Assembly (NCBI GenBank): GCA_029983675.1
Contig: JASBYY010000021.1
Location: 1 to 45,801, forward strand
Direction of reading: 5' to 3'
Source: Bacteroidales bacterium
Lineage (GTDB): Bacteria > Bacteroidota > Bacteroidia > Bacteroidales > F082
Length of the DNA: 45,801 bases
The notes beneath the pieces were generated by a model. It did not search any database and was not told the origin of the DNA. It saw only the letters and a program-made list of their open reading frames with translations. Position numbers and translations under genes: made by a program. Shown piece by piece: positions 1 through 7,492 of this stretch. How positions within the stretch are numbered: the first letter of the stretch is position 1; every line of letters starts with the position of its first letter.

Positions 1-72
1 GAACCTCACACAGAAATGGAAATGCCAAAAGTGGTTTTTAAGGGTTGACTAAATATGCTATGAATTTTGTGG

Positions 73-103
73 CAAAAGTATATAATTTTCCATATGCAGC
101 AAC
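73..103 (-). promoter_or_regulatory. Candidate leftward promoter
   Basis: Read on the minus strand, 73-80 gives TACTTTTG, an exact match to the Bacteroidota -7 box TAnnTTTG. A GTTG at 100-103, 19 bp further upstream, is in place for the -33 box. It would drive a gene lying to the left of the window. This is sequence match only; no gene start is visible to confirm it. Confidence 0.35.
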
Positions 104-251
104 CCCCGTTTATAGGGATTTTTCGCTTAATACACCCCAACAAATGGGGATAACACCTCCGTTTCTTCCTTTTCCACCCGTTTTGGATAGCATTTGTTTC
201 GTCCAAGAATGACGATATGTCGAAAAGAGCTTATCCCGAAAATCGAATTGG

Positions 252-327
252 ATTAACCCAAATCGGTCATTAGAACGCTTGAATGTGGTTTTTCATTACT
301 GTTCATAATGACCGAATTGGGATTAAT
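252..327. repeat. Imperfect inverted repeat, about 21-bp arms
   Basis: The left arm (252-272) and the right arm (306-327) are reverse complements with only a few differences; the core CGGTCATTA pairs with TAATGACCG. The 33-bp spacer is AT-rich. It lies 14 bp past the stop of the leftward ATPase gene, so it may form a terminator-like hairpin, but there is no clean T-tract. It could equally be the remnant of a small mobile element. Confidence 0.5.
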
Positions 328-341
328 GGATTCCTGCCACA

Positions 342-1535
342 TCAATACAACAATCCAAACAACCAGAGAGGAATTCTGTTTCCATAGCCGATTTCTATGT
401 TGTCACTCACAACATAGCTGTTTTTCACGTCGGCAACCTGTACGAAACCCTTGTTTTTCCCTCCGACTTCAAAAGTATGGGTGTTGTCCACCATCAAATC
501 GCCTTTCGACAGCATGATAATCTCGTGCCCCACACCGATCTGGGACGCAAAAAAAGTCTCGCGCAGCGTTCCTTGGTCAACATGTGGAGAAAGGACGTAC
601 ATCAAATTGGTATTGTTGAAAAGAATCTTATCAGGTTTAGTGAGTGACTTCTCCCCTTTGGCCGCTGCATCGATACGCCGTATCAAAGCCGCCTTATCCA
701 TAAGGTCGAGAAGTTTCAAAACATTGTTGCGGGAGGCATCGAGCACATTGCACAGATGAGTGATATTCAATGTATAAGGCACCGTTTCTGCCAAAAGCGC
801 CAGCAAGCGCTTTGCCTTGTAAACAGATTCATACTCCACACGGCCGACATAAGGGATTTCTGTTTCAATGACATTTTCAATCACTTGCTGCAATCGTTCT
901 TCATAGCCGTCGCCTTCCTCGCGGTAAAACGGATAATACCCCTTTGTCAAATACTGCTCAAAATGAGGAAGCACTTTGATTTCAGCCGCAATCTCTCCTG
1001 CTTTCTGAAAATGGGAATCCAGCAATTCTTCAAGGCTAAGCCTTGGAAGTCCGGCAAGGCCTTCAAAGAGCAAATATTCCCGAAAAGACAACCCTGGTAA
1101 AGTATATTGTCGGCATCTTCTTGACAAATCAGCCGTCAACGACTTCTCCAACCTCAGCATGGACGAACCCGTGATGACAAGATGCAATCCCGGATAGGTA
1201 TCATATATATTCTTTACTTCGCGTTCCCAGTCTTTGTATTTATGGATTTCATCCAAAAACAAATGGGTGCCTCCATGCGTGTAATGATACTCGGCAAGGT
1301 CCATCAAGCTATGGGAAGCAAACCACACGTGATCAGCGGAAGCATACATGGCCTTGCGGGTGTCAGCGAAATCGAGTTTGACATGCTGGAGCAACAAAGT
1401 AGTCTTCCCCACTCCTCTGGCTCCTTTGATAGCTATCAGCCTGTTGTCCCAATCGATTTCCCGATACAAATATCGTACAAACCTCAGGTCGGTATGGGCA
1501 AGCAGACGGCTGTATGCGGCGATAAGTCTTTCCAT
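342..1535 (-). CDS. AAA ATPase with DUF4143-type C-terminus (copy 1)
   Basis: A 397-residue protein of the ATP-binding DUF4143 family. It has a Walker A motif GARGVGKTT at residues 38-46, a Walker B strand ending LFLDE at about 92-96, and a sensor-type TGSS after it. A winged-helix-like stretch lies around residues 230-290. The C-terminal part holds FEVGGKNK, which fits the E-x-K element of the PD-(D/E)XK nuclease-like fold known in this family. The ATG at 1535 fits a -7 box at 1553-1560. The family is very common in Bacteroidota and its cellular role is not established; ATP binding is well supported, nuclease activity is inference. A second member of the family lies directly upstream on the same strand. 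Confidence 0.9.
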   Translation of the reverse strand: MERLIAAYSRLLAHTDLRFVRYLYREIDWDNRLIAIKGARGVGKTTLLLQHVKLDFADTRKAMYASADHVWFASHSLMDLAEYHYTHGGTHLFLDEIHKYKDWEREVKNIYDTYPGLHLVITGSSMLRLEKSLTADLSRRCRQYTLPGLSFREYLLFEGLAGLPRLSLEELLDSHFQKAGEIAAEIKVLPHFEQYLTKGYYPFYREEGDGYEERLQQVIENVIETEIPYVGRVEYESVYKAKRLLALLAETVPYTLNITHLCNVLDASRNNVLKLLDLMDKAALIRRIDAAAKGEKSLTKPDKILFNNTNLMYVLSPHVDQGTLRETFFASQIGVGHEIIMLSKGDLMVDNTHTFEVGGKNKGFVQVADVKNSYVVSDNIEIGYGNRIPLWLFGLLY

Positions 1536-1552
1536 ATCCTTATTATTTTCGG

Positions 1553-1560
1553 CAAAGATA
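1553..1560 (-). promoter_or_regulatory. -7 promoter box of ATPase gene 1
   Basis: The minus strand reads TATCTTTG, an exact fit to TAnnTTTG, 17 bp upstream of the ATG at 1535. The first palindromic repeat begins about 9 bp further upstream, so a protein bound there would cover the promoter. Confidence 0.6.
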
Positions 1561-1568
1561 GTGTTTTT

Positions 1569-1650
1569 TTTACTTTACAAAGTGAATTTTGTTCGAAAAA
1601 ATCACTTTACAAAACGAATTATCGACTCGTTTTTCACTTTTGAAAGTGAA
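1569..1650 (-). repeat. Three palindromic iterons at 32-bp period upstream of ATPase gene 1
   Basis: Three related sites share the core ACTTT-NN-AAA, starting at 1572, 1604 and 1636, which is exactly 32 bp apart each time. The best copy, 1633-1650, is TTCACTTT-TG-AAAGTGAA with perfect 8-bp arms; the other two have AC in the centre and one to three arm changes. A 32-bp period is close to three helical turns, so the sites face the same side of DNA. They look like operators; what binds them is unknown. Confidence 0.8.
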
Positions 1651-1684
1651 CTCCGGTAAAGAAAATGGAAAAACAACGATCAAG

Positions 1685-2806
1685 CTACATCAAAAATTCA
1701 AAAAAGTTATCCCTGTTGACTGTCATCACCTTGGTATTGGGATAGGCTTTCAGGAACGATTGGCTGATTTTAGCGTTCTTTTGAGGATTCCATTTGAATT
1801 CATAAGCAGCAAAAAGGCCATCCGACTCTTCAATATAGTCTATCTCTTGTTGCTGTGTAGTTCTCCAGAAATAATGGTTGGCAAACCTTCGGTCGTAATG
1901 CCGTTTTTTAATCAGTTCACTAATCATCCAATTTTCCCAAAGCGCACCAATGTCAGCCCGCAAGGATAAGTCTAAAAAATTACCGATGAGTGCATTTCTG
2001 ACTCCGTTGTCATAAAAATAAATTTTACGTGACGTCTTCAATTCGTTGCGCAAGTTTCGGCTCAATGAGGTCAGTCTGAATATCACTTGGGTCCGTTCCA
2101 ATAGGACAATGTATTTTTCAACGGTGTTTTTGTCCAGATCAACCTGTTGCCCCAATTCTGTCAACGAAACTTCGCTACCTATCTGATAGGCCAGCGATTG
2201 CAACAATTTAACCAATTTATCCGATTTCTTGACGTATTCCCACTCCAAGATATCCTTATACAAGTAACTATTGCTCAGTTGATTGATAATCTCCCGTTCT
2301 TCGCCGGGATGATTCACAACATCTGGGTAATAACCATACACTAAGCGTATGGGCAGATGCTTGATTTCTTCCAATGGGCTAGTATGTCCAGCCATTTCAG
2401 CAAATGACAGTGGAAACAAGTTGTACTCCCATTTGCGCCCTGTCAAAGGCTCATTGGTACGGTTGGCCAAATCAAAGGACGAGCTACCGGTTAAGATAAG
2501 TTGCAGGTCGTCAAAATGGTCGGTTATCAGTTTCATCTTCAAACCGATGTCTTCAATTCGTTGTGCTTCGTCAACCACGATGACTTTCTTTGCTCCAATC
2601 AAGGTACGAAACTTTTCAACTGAAACTTCCTGCAACAAAGTTCTAACACCCAGATCGTCCGCATTGAGCCATAATACATCCGACATGTTTTCAGTGAGTT
2701 CTTTCAACATGGTAGTTTTACCCACTTGCCGCGCCCCAATCAGCACAATGACCTTACCTTTGAAAAACTTATCCTTGATGATGTTGCTTAATTTACGTGT
2801 AATCAT
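1685..2806 (-). CDS. AAA ATPase with DUF4143-type C-terminus (copy 2)
   Basis: A 373-residue protein of the same broad family as its downstream neighbour but clearly diverged from it. Walker A is GARQVGKTT (residues 24-32), Walker B is VIVVDEAQR (75-83), and TGSSS follows at about 106. A winged-helix segment (SLTELGQQVDLDKNTVEKYI, about 214-233) is followed by a PD-(D/E)XK-like end with EIDY (321-324) and EFKW (336-339). The ATG at 2806 is supported by a -7 box 19 bp upstream. The gene follows the TolC-type gene of the efflux operon on the same strand but has its own promoter and repeat array, so it appears to be an independent unit. Function unknown; the winged helix makes self-regulation plausible. 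Confidence 0.9.
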   Translation of the reverse strand: MITRKLSNIIKDKFFKGKVIVLIGARQVGKTTMLKELTENMSDVLWLNADDLGVRTLLQEVSVEKFRTLIGAKKVIVVDEAQRIEDIGLKMKLITDHFDDLQLILTGSSSFDLANRTNEPLTGRKWEYNLFPLSFAEMAGHTSPLEEIKHLPIRLVYGYYPDVVNHPGEEREIINQLSNSYLYKDILEWEYVKKSDKLVKLLQSLAYQIGSEVSLTELGQQVDLDKNTVEKYIVLLERTQVIFRLTSLSRNLRNELKTSRKIYFYDNGVRNALIGNFLDLSLRADIGALWENWMISELIKKRHYDRRFANHYFWRTTQQQEIDYIEESDGLFAAYEFKWNPQKNAKISQSFLKAYPNTKVMTVNRDNFFEFLM

Positions 2807-2824
2807 ATTCTCCCATTTTTAATG

Positions 2825-2832
2825 CAAAAATA
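2825..2832 (-). promoter_or_regulatory. -7 promoter box of ATPase gene 2
   Basis: The minus strand reads TATTTTTG, an exact fit to TAnnTTTG. The first iteron palindrome (2841-2856) lies immediately upstream, between this box and a possible TTTG (2856-2859) at -33; that spacing of 23 bp is slightly long. Confidence 0.6.
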
Positions 2833-2837
2833 CTAAA

Positions 2838-2918
2838 TTCGGTGAATTGACTCACCAAAAATTATAATATTCGGTGAATTGATTCACTAAAATCCATAAT
2901 ATTCGGTGAATTGAGGTG
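2838..2918 (-). repeat. Three iterons at 32-bp period upstream of ATPase gene 2
   Basis: The 13-mer TTCGGTGAATTGA occurs identically at 2838, 2870 and 2902, exactly 32 bp apart. The second and third copies share 19 identical bases (2864-2882 and 2896-2914). The middle copy is a perfect palindrome GTGAAT-TG-ATTCAC, the first has one mismatch (GTGAAT-TG-ACTCAC), and the third keeps only one half. The array fills the space between the -7 box and the stop of the TolC-type gene. Placement and period match the array of the other ATPase gene although the sequence differs. Confidence 0.85.
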
Positions 2919-2925
2919 CTACAAG

Positions 2926-4302
2926 TCACCTTCCGCACAGTTGCCGGTATTTCAGCAGATTGATTTTGTAGGCAATACAACAATCCACATATTCATCGCG
3001 GATGCTTTTCAAAAGTGTCTGGGCTTCAAGCAGTTCCGAAAGCGTGGAAAGCCCAGCCTCGTAGTAGTCTTTCGTGATTTTCAGATTGGCTTCGGCTTGC
3101 TCCACATTGGACTTGGCCAAATCGATTTGCTGCCAGCTTTGCTGCAAGGCAAACCAAGCCTGATTGGTTTGCAGCTCCATCTTTTGAGCAAGGTCGTAAC
3201 GGTTGTTCAAGGCGATTTCCTTTTCCAAATCGTGCTTCTTCATATTGACGGCGGTCTTGTACCAATCCGTGATGGGTATTTGCAGCACGGCAAATGCAAT
3301 CATGTTGTAATTGCCTTTGTTGAACAAAGTATGGTGCAGACAAGCGCCTCCGATGGCCAAGGAGGGCAAGGCCGCGCCCATGGTCATTTTCTTTTTAAGG
3401 CTTTCCGCCTCAACCGAGAGGTCGAGCAGCCGTGTTTCGTTGCGTTGGGCCACCGCCTGTTGCGCCTCGCAGAAAAAGGATTCCGGCGCGGGACTCCCGC
3501 CCAAAGTGTCGGTCAACACCATGGTCTGCCAATCGATGTCGGTGTATTGTCCAAGCGCCATCTTCAGCAGGCTGATGCCGTCGTTCATCTTTTTGAGGTT
3601 CAATGCACACTCGTTCTTTTTCATGTTAACCTTCAACAAGTCGTTGGGCATGATTAATCCCGCATCCACCGCCGACTTGACATCTTTATGCAAGGTGTCC
3701 AACAACACGGAAAGCACGAACAAGGTCTCTTTTTTTTCCTGTAGGGAGACGATTTGCCAATAGATGTACTCGGTCTGCTGAATCACTTCGTTTTCCAAAA
3801 TATCGTGCTGCAAGTTGGCGGCTTCTATGCCCAACCGCGCCAGTTTGTTACCATTTCGGATGCGTCCGCCGGCATAAACAGACTGGGTGATCATGGCGTT
3901 TGCCACAGTTCCGTTTTCCAACAGCGACACCTTATCCTGATAACCCCAGAGATAGCCGTATTCCGCATTCAGGGTCTGCAACACCTGCCTTAGCATGGCA
4001 TTGTCGATATCAGCAATGCCGAACTGCACCAAAGGGTCTTTGGCCGCAAAGCCGAAAGCCTGCACGGACAGTGACGGGAGATACTCCGCAAAAGCTGCAT
4101 TTTTGGTCGCCTGGGCCTTCCCCACTTCCAATCGGGCGTTTTTCAGCGCTGTATTGTTGTTCAAAGCCAGCTCCACGCAATCCTTCACCGAGAAACACCT
4201 TAAAGTATCCTTGCCCACCTGTGTGTCGCCAAGCTCTTCCTGCGCCATCAGACAAGCTGAAAAGCAACAGCTTACAATGATAACAAGCAATATCTTTTTC
4301 AT
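2926..4302 (-). CDS. TolC-family outer-membrane efflux channel
   Basis: About 458 residues. It has a signal peptide (MKKILL then a hydrophobic run ending LMAQ) and the two-fold repeated helix-rich pattern of the outer-membrane efflux protein family, with long coiled-coil stretches such as the one around TKDYYEAGLSTLSELLEAQ near the C-terminus, which is typical of TolC homologues. It would form the trimeric outer-membrane duct for the RND pump encoded just upstream. In-frame starts also exist at 4314 (ATG, overlapping the pump stop) and 4329 (TTG); 4302 gives the cleanest signal peptide and a 4-nt gap. It is the last gene of the five-gene efflux operon. Confidence 0.92.
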   Translation of the reverse strand: MKKILLVIIVSCCFSACLMAQEELGDTQVGKDTLRCFSVKDCVELALNNNTALKNARLEVGKAQATKNAAFAEYLPSLSVQAFGFAAKDPLVQFGIADIDNAMLRQVLQTLNAEYGYLWGYQDKVSLLENGTVANAMITQSVYAGGRIRNGNKLARLGIEAANLQHDILENEVIQQTEYIYWQIVSLQEKKETLFVLSVLLDTLHKDVKSAVDAGLIMPNDLLKVNMKKNECALNLKKMNDGISLLKMALGQYTDIDWQTMVLTDTLGGSPAPESFFCEAQQAVAQRNETRLLDLSVEAESLKKKMTMGAALPSLAIGGACLHHTLFNKGNYNMIAFAVLQIPITDWYKTAVNMKKHDLEKEIALNNRYDLAQKMELQTNQAWFALQQSWQQIDLAKSNVEQAEANLKITKDYYEAGLSTLSELLEAQTLLKSIRDEYVDCCIAYKINLLKYRQLCGR

Positions 4303-4306
4303 TATC

Positions 4307-7300
4307 TTATTCATTTTGGGAAGTTTCAATCTTTACATGGGAAGACAAACCTGCGGCTGCAAGACCGTCTTTCATCCTATCCTTTTCACTCTTTTTCTTA
4401 AAGATCTGCCAATACATGACCGGTATGACGGAGAGCACGATGACTTGTGAGAGCAACACGCCGAAACAAATCACCACGCCCATTGGCATCCAAAGGGGAT
4501 TATGGCTGATGATCATCGGCAAAACGCCCAAGGCCGTGGTAGCCGAAGTCAGGAAGATGGGGCGCATTCTGCGGCTGCCCGCGAGCATGGCGGCTTCTTT
4601 GGCCGACAGACCTTCATCCACCCGCAAGGTCTCCGCGTATTCGTACATGATGATGCCGTTGCGCACGATGATACCGATTAGGCTCACAATGCCCAGCACC
4701 GAAGTCATTCCGAAGTCGAGGCCAAAGATCCATTCGCCGAAAAATGCGCCAAACAAACACAAGCTGCTGGATCCCAAGGTCAGAACGGCAAGGTTGACCT
4801 TCTTAAAGTAAGCCACCAAGAAAGAAAAAAGCACCAGCACGGCCACAATCACACTCACCACAATGTCGGGAATAACCTCGTTGTTGAGTTCTGTCAGACC
4901 TCCGTATTCGATGGAAACGTCTTCGGGCAGGGTGGGCATGATTTCCGCCTCGATGAAATCCTGCACTTTTCTCATGCTGACAGTTTGCGGCTTCCAGAAC
5001 TTCATGTCCGCCGTAACGGTGATGACATTCTTTCCATTTCTATGCACGATTTGTGCGGGATGCCACTCAGGCGCCACGGTAGCCACCTGACGAAGCGGCA
5101 CCCAGTTGCCTGCGATAAACGAAGGCACCAACTGGTTTTTGACCGCGTCAAAATCCATGTCATCGTATGGCTCATTGGCGTAGAGGTTGACCGGAATGCT
5201 TCTGTTTTCCTCCCAAATGGAAGTCAAGGGCTGCCCGTTCAGGCTTCCTGCCAAGTCGAGTGAAAGCGTGCCTTTGGAGATTCCAAGGCGGGCGCATTCC
5301 TCGGGATTCATGGTCACCTTGACGGCAGGCGTATATTCATCGTAGTCGGTGTGAACGCCACGAAACTCATCATCCAGGGTCAACATGTAGTCCTTAATTT
5401 TTTCAGACACCTTCTCCATCTTCGCATAATCACTGCCATACACGAATATCTCAACGGGATAAGCCACCGGCTGATAGTCCAACTGTCTGATACGCACAAA
5501 AGCCTCCGGAAAATAATAGGCGTATTTTTCATCCCATTCTTTCAAAAGCGCTTCCGTTTCGGGCACCGAGGTCGTATTCACAATCAATTGCGCCACATTT
5601 TTCGATGGTGCTCCGGGCGCATACGTCACATGAAAACGCGGTGCGCTCTCGCCGATGAAAGAGGTGACGGAAACCACCCTTTTGTCGCGCAACATCATCT
5701 TTTGCAACGAATCGCTCACCAAAGAGGTCTGTTCCAGACTTCGGCCTTCGGGCAATCGTACTTCCACGGCAAAGCTGTCGCGTTCGGCAGCAGGCATCAT
5801 CTGGACTTTCATGGCCAAGAACATCAAGATGCCCACAACAACAGAGGCTACGCCAACGCCAATGGTAAGAAAGGGACGCTTGAAACAGAGCGCCTGCAAA
5901 CGGTCGTAGGCTTTTTGCAATCCGACAAAGAACTTCTGCTGTATGCGCTCGATCTTCCACGGCCGTCGGTTATCCGTCTCCAATCGGATAAAGCGGATTT
6001 CCATAGCAGGAATGACCAGCATGGCATACGCCAGTGACGACATCAGCGAAAACGCGATTGTCCATGGAAACAGCTGCACGAAGTCGCCAAGATACCCTGT
6101 GATGATGTATTTTATCGGAAAAAACATGGTGCAGATGGCTGTGGTTGCGATGAACATGGGCATAAACAACTCCTTGGCGCTACTGACGGCGGCATCGAAG
6201 GGTTCATAGCCTTGACGCAATTTTTCCACATAACCGTCGATATTGATGATGGAATCGTCAACAATCATGCCCAACACCACGATAAGAGCAGCCAAGGTTA
6301 CCGTATTCAACTCTATGCCAAGCAAATACATTATCGCAATAGCAACAGCCGTACAGATGGGCAGTCCAGAACTGGCTATCAAGGCCGTACGCATGGGAAA
6401 CAGCATCAGCATGACCGCGATGACGACAACCATGGAGATGAGCAGGTCGCGCAAGAACGAAGTGACCGATTTTTTCACCACCTTAGGTTGGTCCGTGATG
6501 CGGTAGAGTTTCACGCTATCGGGCAGGGTCTCTTGAAAGTCCTGCAGCACATGCTCAATCTTTTTGCCAAATGCCACAATATCGTATCCCTTGCACATCT
6601 CCACGGAGACAACCAGAGCCTTGTTGCCATTGAAATTCACCACATTGGTGGGCTTGGCGTAACGTCGCTCCACCGTGGCGATGTCGCGCAGCCGGACGAC
6701 ATTGCCTTCGGGATCGGAATAAACGATGTGGTTTTCCAACTCTTTTTCGGAAGTAATCGGGCTTTCGATATGCAGCGGGACATCGATGTCGGTCATGCCC
6801 ATGGTGCCGCTGGTAGTCAGGAAGTTCTGCGCCGTATAGTTCAACAGCAGCGTCTTGGGGCTGATGCCGTAAAACGCCAGTCTTTCCTGATCGATTTTGA
6901 CGGCGATCTCCTCTTTACGTTTCCCCAGCACCTTGACGTTGCCCATGCCAGGAATGTCGCGGAGCCGCTTGGTCAAATCGTCCGTATATCCATGCATCTC
7001 GCGGTAGGTCTTGTCATGCGATTCCATGGCGATCAACAGTGAAGAGGTGTTGCCGAAGTCATCGACGACCACAAGGGCCAGAACGCCCATCGGAAAACTC
7101 ATCGCCTTCGATTCGTTCAGCTTGTCCCGCACTTTGGTCCATACGGCATCTTTGTTCTTCACCGAAAAATTCAAATTGACGAAAACATAGCAGAAACCTT
7201 CTTTTGAGACCGAATAGGTAGTCTTTCGATTCACTTCGGGAATAGAATAAAGCAATTGTTCAAGCGGTTGTGTAAGCTGTTCCTCAACTTCTTCGGGAGA

Positions 7301-7492
7301 CGCGCCGGGATACACGCCTACCACCACGCCTTGGCGAATGGTGAATGCGGGGAATTCGTCTTTCTTCATCTTGAACAAACCGTAAAAGCCAAAAGCAACA
7401 ATAACAACCAAAACCATCCAGACAATACCCTTGTATCGGATGCTTGCGCTAATGATACTCCCCTTCCGTTCACGATTTCCGTTAGTCTGCAT
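4307..7492 (-). CDS. RND-family efflux pump, inner-membrane permease
   Basis: A 1061-residue AcrB/MdtB-like (HAE-1-type) pump, of usual family length. It has an N-terminal membrane helix, two large periplasmic loops and two six-helix bundles. The proton-relay aspartates of TM4 are present as D412-D413 in MIVDDS. The TM10 lysine of AcrB (the K of AKN) is replaced by arginine, R944 in IIVRNG. It would use the proton gradient to drive drugs or other amphiphiles through the periplasmic adaptor and TolC-type channel encoded alongside. Its start overlaps the end of the adaptor gene by 11 nt, which points to translational coupling. The substrate cannot be told from sequence. Confidence 0.95.
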   Translation of the reverse strand: MQTNGNRERKGSIISASIRYKGIVWMVLVVIVAFGFYGLFKMKKDEFPAFTIRQGVVVGVYPGASPEEVEEQLTQPLEQLLYSIPEVNRKTTYSVSKEGFCYVFVNLNFSVKNKDAVWTKVRDKLNESKAMSFPMGVLALVVVDDFGNTSSLLIAMESHDKTYREMHGYTDDLTKRLRDIPGMGNVKVLGKRKEEIAVKIDQERLAFYGISPKTLLLNYTAQNFLTTSGTMGMTDIDVPLHIESPITSEKELENHIVYSDPEGNVVRLRDIATVERRYAKPTNVVNFNGNKALVVSVEMCKGYDIVAFGKKIEHVLQDFQETLPDSVKLYRITDQPKVVKKSVTSFLRDLLISMVVVIAVMLMLFPMRTALIASSGLPICTAVAIAIMYLLGIELNTVTLAALIVVLGMIVDDSIINIDGYVEKLRQGYEPFDAAVSSAKELFMPMFIATTAICTMFFPIKYIITGYLGDFVQLFPWTIAFSLMSSLAYAMLVIPAMEIRFIRLETDNRRPWKIERIQQKFFVGLQKAYDRLQALCFKRPFLTIGVGVASVVVGILMFLAMKVQMMPAAERDSFAVEVRLPEGRSLEQTSLVSDSLQKMMLRDKRVVSVTSFIGESAPRFHVTYAPGAPSKNVAQLIVNTTSVPETEALLKEWDEKYAYYFPEAFVRIRQLDYQPVAYPVEIFVYGSDYAKMEKVSEKIKDYMLTLDDEFRGVHTDYDEYTPAVKVTMNPEECARLGISKGTLSLDLAGSLNGQPLTSIWEENRSIPVNLYANEPYDDMDFDAVKNQLVPSFIAGNWVPLRQVATVAPEWHPAQIVHRNGKNVITVTADMKFWKPQTVSMRKVQDFIEAEIMPTLPEDVSIEYGGLTELNNEVIPDIVVSVIVAVLVLFSFLVAYFKKVNLAVLTLGSSSLCLFGAFFGEWIFGLDFGMTSVLGIVSLIGIIVRNGIIMYEYAETLRVDEGLSAKEAAMLAGSRRMRPIFLTSATTALGVLPMIISHNPLWMPMGVVICFGVLLSQVIVLSVIPVMYWQIFKKKSEKDRMKDGLAAAGLSSHVKIETSQNE

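Larger units (their letters stand above)
1..341. other. Gene-free left edge
   Basis: No credible coding region is visible here. A 66-codon reading frame on the minus strand (6-206) has no recognisable domain and its start lies upstream of the only promoter-like site, so it is not called. The stretch holds a leftward promoter candidate and an imperfect inverted repeat just past the stop of the first ATPase gene; both are listed separately. Confidence 0.6.

Noticed and set aside
6..206. 66-codon minus-strand reading frame at the left edge
   Set aside because: No domain, basic low-information composition, and the only promoter-like site lies inside it rather than upstream.
2838..2918. The 32-bp-period repeats as a CRISPR array or a replication-origin iteron set
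   Set aside because: The shared core is only 13-19 bp with three copies, the intervals are not spacer-like, no cas gene or replication initiator is nearby, and the sites sit on a promoter.
5351..6037. Long antisense frames such as 228 codons opposite the RND pump
   Set aside because: They are shadows of a well-supported gene in another frame, rich in His/Arg/Gln, with no domain. The same holds for other long antisense frames (2911-3657, 40557-41570).
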